Below are positions 26,120 to 33,202 of a stretch of DNA of 64,000 bases, piece after piece. The translations under genes were made by a program, and so were the position numbers. Positions within the stretch are counted from its first letter, which is position 1. Every line of letters starts with the position of its first letter. The notes below the pieces were generated by a model, which saw only the letters and a program-made list of their open reading frames with translations, was not told the origin of the DNA and did no database searches. The DNA lies in contig NZ_BQHI01000004.1 in NCBI RefSeq assembly GCF_021603585.1, positions 62,001 through 126,000 on the forward strand. The letters are read 5' to 3'. The stretch comes from Pseudomonas sputi. Lineage in GTDB: Bacteria > Pseudomonadota > Gammaproteobacteria > Pseudomonadales > Pseudomonadaceae.

Positions 26120-27019
26120 TCAGGTTCGACCAAAGGCTGACAGCAGATCTTCTTCAAAAGCCTTCTGTGCATCGCCGGGCACCTGCGCCCGATGCCGGGC
26201 CAGATGAAACGCCACGTCAAAGCTCAACTCGCCTTCGCGCACCGGCCGCAGCAGGCCTTTGTCTTGCCACTGGCGGGCGTAATGGCTGGGCAGATAGCCG
26301 ACGTGCTTGCCGGACAGAATGAAGGCGAGAGTGCCTTCGACCTGTTCCGAGCGCGCCGAGCAGACCTTGCCCTGAAACGGCTCGTCACTGCGCAGGAACC
26401 TGTAGGGGTGATCGACCCGGTCGCAGGCCTGCAACGCCCCATCATCGGGTGCCTCGTCGGTAAACAGCGGATGGCCGGGCGCGCAATACAGATGCTGGGT
26501 TTCGCTGAACAGCTCGCGGTAGTCGAACGCGCTCTGCACTTGGGAGAAGTAACCGATGGCCAGATCCAGCCGCTGTTGCAGCAGCAGGCGCTCCATTTCG
26601 CCGGGCATGGCGCTGATCAGCTCGATGCGTACCGATTCGTCCCGCTCGCGAAAGCGCCGGATCGCCTCGGCCACCCGTTGCAGCACCGATTGGTCGACCG
26701 CTTCCGACAGGCCCAAGCGCACTTCGCCGATCAGGCGTCCGGCGACGCCGTTGGATTGATGGCGGAAGGTTTCGATCGAATCAAACAGCGCCCGGGCGGC
26801 AATCAACAGTTGCTCGCCCTTGGGCGTCAGGCTGAAACCACCCTTGCCCCGGTTGCACACCCGATAGCCTAGGCGGGTTTCCAGCTTGGCCATTTGCTGA
26901 CTGATACTCGACTGGCTGAGCCCCAGTTCACCTTGCGCAGCGCTGAAACCGTTGGATTCGACCACGCCGAGAAACAGCCGCAGCAGCTGAAGATCGACAT
27001 CGTGGAGCTGACCGAGCAT
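26120..27019 (-). CDS. LysR-family regulator, divergent to the polyamine-binding protein
   Basis: A 299-residue LysR regulator. The helix-turn-helix is at about residues 7-60 (VDLQLLRLFLGVVESNGFSAAQGELGLSQSSISQQMAKLE) and a substrate-binding domain follows. The ATG at 27019 has GGAG about 8 bases upstream. The frame stays open beyond it across the divergent gene, but that extension has no family similarity. The 99-base gap to the polyamine-binding-protein gene suggests shared control of that transporter component and of the downstream ureohydrolase (inference). Confidence 0.88.
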   Translation of the reverse strand: MLGQLHDVDLQLLRLFLGVVESNGFSAAQGELGLSQSSISQQMAKLETRLGYRVCNRGKGGFSLTPKGEQLLIAARALFDSIETFRHQSNGVAGRLIGEVRLGLSEAVDQSVLQRVAEAIRRFRERDESVRIELISAMPGEMERLLLQQRLDLAIGYFSQVQSAFDYRELFSETQHLYCAPGHPLFTDEAPDDGALQACDRVDHPYRFLRSDEPFQGKVCSARSEQVEGTLAFILSGKHVGYLPSHYARQWQDKGLLRPVREGELSFDVAFHLARHRAQVPGDAQKAFEEDLLSAFGRT

Positions 27020-27118
27020 CACATTACTCCGGCATAAAGTCAGGTTAATAAACTTGATATTTCTCGAATGTATCCGACGGCGCATCCTGCCACCACTTCC
27101 TTCGGTCAGGTGTTCGTC

Positions 27119-28210
27119 ATGGCTCCCGTCTTCAAGCTGTGTTTGCCCGCGTTGTTGCTTACCGTCTCCATCGCCGCCCAGGCCGAAGAGAAAACGCTCA
27201 ATCTCTACAGCTGGGCCGATTACGTGGCGCCTGAAACCTTGCAGCGCTTCGAACAGGAAACCGGCATCCACGTGCGCTACGACACCTTCGATACCTCCGA
27301 GGTGCTGGAAACCAAACTGCTCACCGGCGGCAGCGGTTATGACGTGGTGGTGCCTTCGTCCAGCGTATTGGCCCGAGGTCTGGCCGCTGGAGCGCTCAAG
27401 GAAATTCCCCACGAAGGGCTCAAGGGTTACGCCAATCTCGATCCCGATCTGCTGGAAAAACTGGCGGCGGTCGATCCCGGCAACCGCTACGGCGTGCCGT
27501 ACACCTGGGGCACGCTCGGGCTGGGCATGAACGTCGAAGCTGTGAAGCAGCGGCTGCCGGATGTGCCGCTCAACAGCCTCGATCTGCTGTTCAAGCCCGA
27601 ATACGCCAGCAAGCTCAAGGATTGCGGGATCGCGATTCTCGATTCGCCGCAGGAAGTGATCGGCCTGGCGCTGCACTACCTCGGTAAAGATCCCTACAGC
27701 ACCGACAAGACCGATCTGGCCGCCGCCGAAGCCTTGTTGCAGACGTTGCAGCCCTCGGTGCTGTACGTCGCCACCGGCCGACAGATCAATGATCTGGCCA
27801 ACGACAGCGTCTGCCTGGCGCTGACCTACAACGGTGACGCGAGCATGGCGGCCGATCAGGCGCGCAAGGCCAACAAGCCGTTTGAGGTCGCTTACCGGAT
27901 TCCCAAGGAAGGCACGCTGGTGTGGCAGGACAACCTCGCCATCCCCAAAGACGCGCCGCACCCCGAAGCCGCACGCACCTTCATTGAGTTCATGTTGCGC
28001 CCCGAATCCGTGGCGGCGCTGACCAACACGCTGTTTTTCGCCACCGCCAACCAGGCCGCCATGCCGCTGGTGGATGAAGTAGTGCGCAACGATCCGGACA
28101 TTTACCCGAAACCCGACGTGCGCGAGCGGCTGTACGCCGACCGCAGCATGAACCTCAAGGACATGCGCCAGCGCACCCGCTTGTGGACCACTTTCCGCAG
28201 CCGCCAATAG
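27119..28210 (+). CDS. periplasmic polyamine-binding protein (PotF/SpuD-like)
   Basis: A 363-residue ABC-transporter solute-binding protein. Signal peptide of about 23 residues (ends AAQA-EEK), then LNLYSWADYVAPETLQRFEQETGI, the standard start of PotD/PotF/SpuD-type putrescine/spermidine receptors, with YDVVVPSS and YTWGTLGLGMN further on. No ATPase or permease gene is nearby, so it must share membrane components encoded elsewhere or have another role. The ATG at 27119 begins the signal peptide; one at 27068 does not. The agmatinase-family gene follows 26 bases later. Confidence 0.88.
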   Translation: MAPVFKLCLPALLLTVSIAAQAEEKTLNLYSWADYVAPETLQRFEQETGIHVRYDTFDTSEVLETKLLTGGSGYDVVVPSSSVLARGLAAGALKEIPHEGLKGYANLDPDLLEKLAAVDPGNRYGVPYTWGTLGLGMNVEAVKQRLPDVPLNSLDLLFKPEYASKLKDCGIAILDSPQEVIGLALHYLGKDPYSTDKTDLAAAEALLQTLQPSVLYVATGRQINDLANDSVCLALTYNGDASMAADQARKANKPFEVAYRIPKEGTLVWQDNLAIPKDAPHPEAARTFIEFMLRPESVAALTNTLFFATANQAAMPLVDEVVRNDPDIYPKPDVRERLYADRSMNLKDMRQRTRLWTTFRSRQ

Positions 28211-28236
28211 CCTTCCATAACAACAGGAACACACCG

Positions 28237-29196
28237 ATGGACGTGCCCATGCAAAACGATCAGGCCCTGACCCGTGACAGCCTTTATGGCACCGCTGCCG
28301 AAAGCACTTACGCCGGAATCACCAGTTTCATGCGCCGACGCTACAGCCGTGACTTGCGCGGCGTGGACGTGGCGGTCAGCGGTGTGCCGTTCGACACCGC
28401 CACCAGTAACCGTCCCGGCGCGCGTTTCGGGCCGCGCGGGATTCGTGCGGCATCCACCGGGATTGCCTGGGAACGGCACTGGCCATGGACGTTCGACCCG
28501 TTCGATCATCTGGCGGTGATCGACTACGGCGATTGCGACTTCGATTACGGCTCGCCGCACACCGTCCCGGAAAGCATCGAGGCCCACGCCGAGCACATTC
28601 TCGGTTCCGGCAGCGCGATGCTCACCTTCGGTGGCGACCACTTCATCAGCTATCCGCTGCTCAAGGCCCATGCGCGCAAGCACGGCACGTTGTCGCTGAT
28701 TCACTTCGATGCCCACAGCGACACCTGGCCGGACGAGGGCGGCAAACGGGTCGATCACGGCACCATGTTCTGGCACGCGGCGCGGGAGGGGCTGGTGGAT
28801 CCGGCGCGTTCGGTACAGATCGGTTTGCGCACCACCAATGACGATCATCAGGGCTTTCAGGTGCTGGACGCGCGGCAGGTGCATCGGCGGGGGTGCGAAG
28901 CGATCGTCGAGGCCATTCGGGCGCGAGTCGGGGACAACCCGGTGTACCTGACATTCGACATCGATTGCCTCGACCCGGCCTTTGCCCCGGGCACCGGCAC
29001 CCCGGTGTGCGGCGGCCTGAGCACGGTGCAGGCGCTGGAGATCCTTGGCGGCCTGCGCGGGATCAATCTGGTGGGCATGGACGTGGTGGAAGTGGCGCCG
29101 GCCTATGACCATGCGGACGTAACATCGCTGGCAGCGGCAACCCTGGCGATGGAGATGCTGTGCCTGTACGCGGCCAGGCATAAAGTCGACGTGTGA
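28237..29196 (+). CDS. speB: agmatinase / ureohydrolase family enzyme
   Basis: A 319-residue manganese ureohydrolase. The metal ligands are in place: GGDHFISYP (His), HFDAHSDTW (Asp, His, Asp) and TFDIDCLDPAFAPGTGTP (Asp, Asp). Agmatinase hydrolyses agmatine to putrescine and urea; guanidinobutyrase and guanidinopropionase are close relatives and cannot be excluded. AGGA lies 8 bases before the ATG at 28237. It probably forms an operon with the polyamine-binding protein gene, which favours a substrate in the arginine-agmatine-putrescine group. The gene symbol is tentative. Confidence 0.8.
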   Translation: MDVPMQNDQALTRDSLYGTAAESTYAGITSFMRRRYSRDLRGVDVAVSGVPFDTATSNRPGARFGPRGIRAASTGIAWERHWPWTFDPFDHLAVIDYGDCDFDYGSPHTVPESIEAHAEHILGSGSAMLTFGGDHFISYPLLKAHARKHGTLSLIHFDAHSDTWPDEGGKRVDHGTMFWHAAREGLVDPARSVQIGLRTTNDDHQGFQVLDARQVHRRGCEAIVEAIRARVGDNPVYLTFDIDCLDPAFAPGTGTPVCGGLSTVQALEILGGLRGINLVGMDVVEVAPAYDHADVTSLAAATLAMEMLCLYAARHKVDV

Positions 29197-29217
29197 CCCT
29201 TTGAGCCTGGTGAAAGC

Positions 29218-29236
29218 TCCTGACAATTTCTGACAC
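29218..29236 (+). promoter_or_regulatory. operator-like tandem CTGACA site upstream of the WYL regulator
   Basis: CTGACA at 29220-29225 and again at 29230-29235, exactly 10 bp apart (one helical turn), 48 bases before the regulator's start. The context continues into AGGCTCTGCTAAG. The same arrangement recurs at 29985-30002, upstream of the NTF2-like gene. Confidence 0.5.
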
Positions 29237-29283
29237 CAGGCTCTGCTAAGCTCCGGCAAATTTTCTGTCCAGAGCCTCACACC

Positions 29284-30000
29284 GTGTCGCGAACCACACG
29301 TCTACTGACCCTGCTGCAAGTGCTGCGCGGCAAGAAACGCCCGGTGACTGCGGCGACGCTGGCGTCCGAGCTGGAGATCTCCGAGCGCACCCTCTATCGC
29401 GACATCGCCGAATTGACCGCACTCGGCGCGCCGATCCATGGCGAGGCGGGCATCGGTTACGTGTTGCGCAGCGGTCTGTTTCTGCCGCCGTTGATGCTCA
29501 ACGCCGACGAGACCGAAGCCATCGTGCTGGGCTTGCGCTATGTCGATCAGCGCGGTGACGAGGTGCTGAGCAAGGCGGCGGCGGATGCCTTGGCGAAGAT
29601 CGCTGCGGTGCTGGACCCGCAGGCCCAGGAAGCGCTGCGCAATCCGACCGTCATGCCCGGGCCGCCAGGTTATGGCTTTCCGCAAAACGCGGTGCCATTG
29701 AACGTGTTCCGCCACGCGATCCGCGATCAGGCCAAGCTGCATATCGATTACGCCGATGCGCAGCAGGTGCAGAGCCAGCGATTGATCTGGCCGCTGGCGC
29801 TGGGCTTTCTCAACGAGGTGCGGATCATCGTCGCGTGGTGTGAATTGCGCGGCGCCTATCGCACCTTTCGCACCGACCGGATTGCCGCCGCCAGCCTGCA
29901 GGGCGAGCGCTATCCGGGGCGTCGCAGCGACCTGTTGCGCACCTGGCAGCGGCAGATGCAACTGGACGAAAACGGGCGCTTCACTCCTGACAGGAACTGA
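29284..30000 (+). CDS. WYL-domain (YafY/DeoR-type) transcriptional regulator
   Basis: A 238-residue regulator. The N-terminal helix-turn-helix (TRLLTLLQVLRGKKRPVTAATLASELEISERTLYRDI) is that of the YafY family. A linker with GYVLRSGLFLPPLMLNADE follows, then a WYL-like ligand domain at about residues 140-205 (LHIDYADAQQVQSQRLIWPLAL, VAWCELRGAYRTFRTDRI). It starts at a GTG. Tandem CTGACA sites lie before its own start and, across its stop codon, before the next gene, so it probably controls both. Confidence 0.85.
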   Translation: MSRTTRLLTLLQVLRGKKRPVTAATLASELEISERTLYRDIAELTALGAPIHGEAGIGYVLRSGLFLPPLMLNADETEAIVLGLRYVDQRGDEVLSKAAADALAKIAAVLDPQAQEALRNPTVMPGPPGYGFPQNAVPLNVFRHAIRDQAKLHIDYADAQQVQSQRLIWPLALGFLNEVRIIVAWCELRGAYRTFRTDRIAAASLQGERYPGRRSDLLRTWQRQMQLDENGRFTPDRN

Positions 30001-30002
30001 CG
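29985..30002 (+). promoter_or_regulatory. second tandem CTGACA site, upstream of the NTF2-like gene
   Basis: CTGACA at 29987-29992 and CTGACG at 29997-30002, again 10 bp apart, within TCCTGACAGGAACTGAC and overlapping the WYL gene's stop codon. The following AGGGCTGTTCTAGG aligns with AGGCTCTGCTAAG at the first site. It is 50 bases before the NTF2-like start. Confidence 0.5.
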
Positions 30003-30051
30003 CAGGGCTGTTCTAGGATGGCGACAGAACCCGAAAAAAGGAGCTGCACTC

Positions 30052-30393
30052 ATGTTTCATCCCACCTCGATACTCGCCCCGGCCATCGTTGAGTACATCA
30101 ACGCCGCCAATGCTCGCGATACGTCCCGGGTCGGCAGTTTTTTTGCCGAGGATGCCCATGTGTTCGATGAGGGCCATCATCAGGTCGGCCCGCAGGCCAT
30201 CGCCGACTGGATGCAAGACACTGCTAAGCGCTATCAGCCACGGGTCGAAGTGCTCGGCGTCCAGCAGCGCACCGGCAAGGTGTTGGTGCAAGGGCTGATC
30301 TCCGGAACGTTCCCCGGCAGTCCGCTGGAGCTGCGCTACACGTTCCGGCTCAACGAACAGGGCAAAATCGCTCGGCTGGATATTTCCCTGTAG
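30052..30393 (+). CDS. NTF2/SnoaL-like fold protein
   Basis: A 113-residue protein with the nuclear-transport-factor-2/SnoaL layout: helix IVEYINAANARDTSRVGSFFAEDAHVFDEGHHQVGPQAIADWM, then a curved sheet ending YTFRLNEQGKIARLDI. Such proteins are small enzymes or ligand-binding proteins; the substrate is not evident. AAAGGAG lies 9 bases before the ATG. It is preceded by a CTGACA operator-like site and is likely controlled by the upstream WYL regulator. Confidence 0.8.
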   Translation: MFHPTSILAPAIVEYINAANARDTSRVGSFFAEDAHVFDEGHHQVGPQAIADWMQDTAKRYQPRVEVLGVQQRTGKVLVQGLISGTFPGSPLELRYTFRLNEQGKIARLDISL

Positions 30394-30415
30394 CCGTCGT
30401 GGCATACTGCCGCGC

Positions 30416-31534
30416 ATGACTTTCGACTCCCCCCTGAGCGCCTGGCAGTACGCCGTCGACCACAAGGGCTTCATCCAGGATGAAGCCCAGGAACACGCAG
30501 TCTGGGCCTTGCAAAAATGCCATGAAGCCCTGCACGCCGGTGCCCGTTCGGTCACCGGCGTTTACCTGTGGGGTCCGGTCGGGCGCGGCAAGACCTGGCT
30601 GATGGACCAGTTTCATCAGAGCCTGCGGGTGCCGGCGCGGCGGCAGCACTTTCATCACTTCATGGGCTGGGTGCACCAGCGTTCCTTTCAACTGACCGGG
30701 ATCGCCGATCCATTGCGGGCCCTGGCCCGGGAGCTGGCGGCCGAGGTGCGGGTGCTGTGTTTTGATGAGCTGTTCGTCAATGACATCGGTGACGCAATCA
30801 TTCTCGGGCGCCTGTTTCAGGTGATGTTCGACGAAGGCGTGGTGGTGGTCTGCACCTCCAACCTGCCGCCGGATCAGCTGTATGCCGACGGCTTCAACCG
30901 CGATCGTTTCCTGCCGGCGATCACCGCGATCAAGCAGCACATGCAAGTGGTCGCGGTGAATGGCGCGCAAGATCACCGCTTGCATCCCGGCGCCATCGAG
31001 CAGCGTTACTGGGTTGCCGATGCGGGGGAGGGTAGCGCGCTGAGCCAGGTGTTCGACGCATTGACCACCGGGCAAACCGTCAGTGACGAAACAGTGCCGG
31101 TCGGTTACCGCGCCTTGAACGTGGTGCAGGCCAGTGATTCGGTGCTGTGGTGCCGTTACGCCGACCTGTGCGAGCAACCGTTCGCCGCCATGGATTTCAT
31201 CGCGCTGTGCGACACCTACCGGGCTATCCTGCTGAGCGGGGTGCCGAACCTCAGCGCGAAAAAACGCGAGGGGCGGATTGCCCGTGGCACCGAGGACGGC
31301 GCGGAGCGGGTGGTGGCCGGCGATCGCGAACTGCCGCAACTGTCCGTGCACGACGACGGCGTGCGCCGCTTCATCGCGCTGGTCGACGAGTGCTACGACC
31401 GCAAGGTGCTGCTGTACATCGAGGCCGAAGTGCCGATGGACGCGCTGTACACCGAGGGCTATCTGGAATTCCCGTTCCGCCGGACCCTCAGCCGCTTGCA
31501 GGAGATGCAGCTGCAACGCTTCGCCGAAACCTGA
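30416..31534 (+). CDS. zapE: ZapE/AFG1-family ATPase
   Basis: A 372-residue P-loop ATPase of the AFG1/ZapE family. Walker A is GPVGRGKTW (about residue 53), Walker B is VLCFDELFVND, sensor 1 is VVVVCTSN, and the C-terminal PFAAMDFIALCDTYRAILLSGVP block is typical. E. coli ZapE interacts with FtsZ during constriction; mitochondrial Afg1 acts in protein quality control. Pseudomonas genomes often carry more than one copy, and this one sits in a DinB/GNAT context away from cell-division genes, so its role may differ. The DinB gene follows after 16 bases. Confidence 0.85.
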   Translation: MTFDSPLSAWQYAVDHKGFIQDEAQEHAVWALQKCHEALHAGARSVTGVYLWGPVGRGKTWLMDQFHQSLRVPARRQHFHHFMGWVHQRSFQLTGIADPLRALARELAAEVRVLCFDELFVNDIGDAIILGRLFQVMFDEGVVVVCTSNLPPDQLYADGFNRDRFLPAITAIKQHMQVVAVNGAQDHRLHPGAIEQRYWVADAGEGSALSQVFDALTTGQTVSDETVPVGYRALNVVQASDSVLWCRYADLCEQPFAAMDFIALCDTYRAILLSGVPNLSAKKREGRIARGTEDGAERVVAGDRELPQLSVHDDGVRRFIALVDECYDRKVLLYIEAEVPMDALYTEGYLEFPFRRTLSRLQEMQLQRFAET

Positions 31535-31550
31535 AACACGGAGGCGCCAC

Positions 31551-32132
31551 ATGACTCAGCCCCTGTCCCACCACTTGCTGACCATGGCCTATCAGAATGC
31601 TTGGGCCAACCATCGACTGGCCAAGGCCTGGAGCCAGCTCGACGACACGGAGCTGGCAGCGCCACGGGTGAGTTTCTTCCCGAGCATCCGCCTGACCCTC
31701 AATCACATCCTCACCTGCGACGGGTTCTACGTCGACGCGCTGGAACGCGAGTTGCGCGGTGACGAGCCGCATCCCGATTGCTACGTGTTCTTCAATGCTG
31801 CCGAACCCTTCACCGAGACGCAGGCCTTGCGCCATGAACAGGCGCATGTCGACCGCCGCTTGATCGCTTACTGCGAGCAACTGCGCGATGCCGATCTGGG
31901 GCGCATCGTCACCATCGCCCGCGATACGCCGCAGCACGACAGCCGTCTGCGGATGATCTCGCACCTGTTCGAACACCAGATCCACCACCGTGGCCAGGTC
32001 CACGCGATGCTCAGCGGCACCTCGGTAAAACCGCCGCAGCTGGACGAGTTCTTCTGCGCCGGCGAGTCCGGTTTGCGAGCCGAGGATTTCGCCGAGCTGG
32101 GCTGGACCGAAGCGCTTATCTGGGGCCACTGA
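31551..32132 (+). CDS. DinB-family protein
   Basis: A 193-residue four-helix-bundle protein of the DinB/YfiT superfamily. The three metal-binding histidines are recognisable: His in LTLNHILTCD, and the pair in FEHQIHHRGQVHAML. It is probably a metal-dependent thiol or other transferase; the substrate is unknown. A strong GGAGG lies 7 bases before the ATG and the gene starts 16 bases after the ZapE stop, so they form one transcription unit. Confidence 0.85.
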   Translation: MTQPLSHHLLTMAYQNAWANHRLAKAWSQLDDTELAAPRVSFFPSIRLTLNHILTCDGFYVDALERELRGDEPHPDCYVFFNAAEPFTETQALRHEQAHVDRRLIAYCEQLRDADLGRIVTIARDTPQHDSRLRMISHLFEHQIHHRGQVHAMLSGTSVKPPQLDEFFCAGESGLRAEDFAELGWTEALIWGH

Positions 32133-32230
32133 AAACGTCGGGTTGTCGCCGGGACCTGCCTCGCGCTAAGGTCGCTGAGCCTTTCAGTGCGTATCAAACG
32201 CGCCGGGGCCCCGTGCGATCGAGGAAGGAA

Positions 32231-32728
32231 ATGGATTCCGCAGAAATTCTTGTGCTTCAAGCCAGTTACACCAACCCGGTGCATGCCGAGGCCATCGGTG
32301 TGGTGCTCAATCATTACGCCGAAGACCCGATGGGCGGCGGCCATCCGATTGCCCCTGAACTGTTGCAGCAACTGCCCGCCGAACTGGCCAAACGGCCCCA
32401 CGCGTTCAGCGTACTGGCGTTCGTCGGCGGTGAGCCGGCGGGGTTGGTGAACTGCTTTGAAGGGTTTTCCACGTTTGCCTGCAAGCCGCTGGTCAATGTG
32501 CACGACGTGTCAGTGGTGACAAAGTTTCGCGGTCTGGGGCTGAGTCAGAAAATGCTGCGCAAGGTCGAGGACATTGCCCGTCAGCGTGGTTGCTGCAAGA
32601 TCACCCTGGAAGTGCTTGAAGGCAACGCCGTGGCGCAGAATTCCTACGCCAAATTCGGTTTTGCGCCGGGCATGTTCGACCCCAGTCACGGGCGCATGCT
32701 GTTCTGGATCAAGGATCTGCCGGCATAA
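32231..32728 (+). CDS. GNAT acetyltransferase
   Basis: A 165-residue GNAT enzyme. HDVSVVTKFRGLGLSQKML contains acetyl-CoA motif A (R-G-L-G-L), and ITLEVLEGNAVAQNSYAKFGF has the motif-B asparagine and the terminal Y-x-K-x-G-F. The substrate is unknown. GAGGAAGGAA directly precedes the ATG at 32231. It follows the DinB gene after about 100 bases and may share its transcript. Confidence 0.85.
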   Translation: MDSAEILVLQASYTNPVHAEAIGVVLNHYAEDPMGGGHPIAPELLQQLPAELAKRPHAFSVLAFVGGEPAGLVNCFEGFSTFACKPLVNVHDVSVVTKFRGLGLSQKMLRKVEDIARQRGCCKITLEVLEGNAVAQNSYAKFGFAPGMFDPSHGRMLFWIKDLPA

Positions 32729-32751
32729 AAAAGGCGCCCGAAAAGGGCGCC
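32727..32751 (-). terminator. terminator of the small secreted-protein gene
   Basis: Stem GGCGCCC / GGGCGCC with loop GAAAA. The minus strand continues into six T residues, so it mainly serves the minus-strand gene ending at 32811, though the hairpin also follows the + strand GNAT gene. Confidence 0.75.
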
Positions 32752-32810
32752 CAACTGTCATCTGCGGGGCCAGAGCTGAGCCATCGCAGGTCCATCGGTA
32801 AAGCGTTCGC

Positions 32811-33017
32811 TCAAGGGCGATAGGACTCGGTGACCTGGGCGGTCTGGTCGTCCGGGACCTTGAGTTCGTTGGTCTTCGCCTCAGCCTGCTGGCTCTGTGC
32901 GGAATGAACCGGGAAGTTCGCCCAGTAATGCCTCATGCGCTCGGCGCCGCCTTCGGCGAATGCGCTGGCGGATGCGAGGGTGAGTAGACCGGCAAGGATT
33001 GCAGTCGTGGTTTTCAT
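32811..33017 (-). CDS. small exported protein of unknown function
   Basis: A 68-residue protein with a clear signal peptide (MKTTTAILAGLLTLASASAFA, cleavage before EGG). The mature part of about 47 residues, polar and rich in Gln, starts GGAERMRHYWANF. AGGAGG lies 9 bases before the ATG. It is a single gene with its own terminator. I recognise no family. Confidence 0.7.
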   Translation of the reverse strand: MKTTTAILAGLLTLASASAFAEGGAERMRHYWANFPVHSAQSQQAEAKTNELKVPDDQTAQVTESYRP

Positions 33018-33160
33018 GGTGCCTCCTACGAAAAATGTCGGAGCCGTTCGTCCATGAATCTAAGCCTCGGGGCGCAGTGTCCGTCGAGGGCATTAACGAG
33101 AGGTTAACGCTCGTTCAGTGTAGGTTTTACCGGGTGTTTCCACGGCGTACCGGACGAACG

Positions 33161-33185
33161 CTGCACGCGCGAATGACGCGTGCAG
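33161..33185. other. stem-loop after the TonB-dependent receptor gene
   Basis: Perfect 9-bp stem CTGCACGCG / CGCGTGCAG with a 7-base loop, 18 bases past the receptor stop. No T run follows on either strand, so an ordinary intrinsic terminator is doubtful. Confidence 0.45.
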
Positions 33186-33202
33186 GTCGTAAGGGAATGG
33201 GG

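Noticed and set aside
27020-28234. N-terminal extension of the LysR gene across the polyamine-binding protein
   Set aside because: The LysR fold begins at 27019 with a ribosome binding site; the upstream part is antisense to a well-supported gene.
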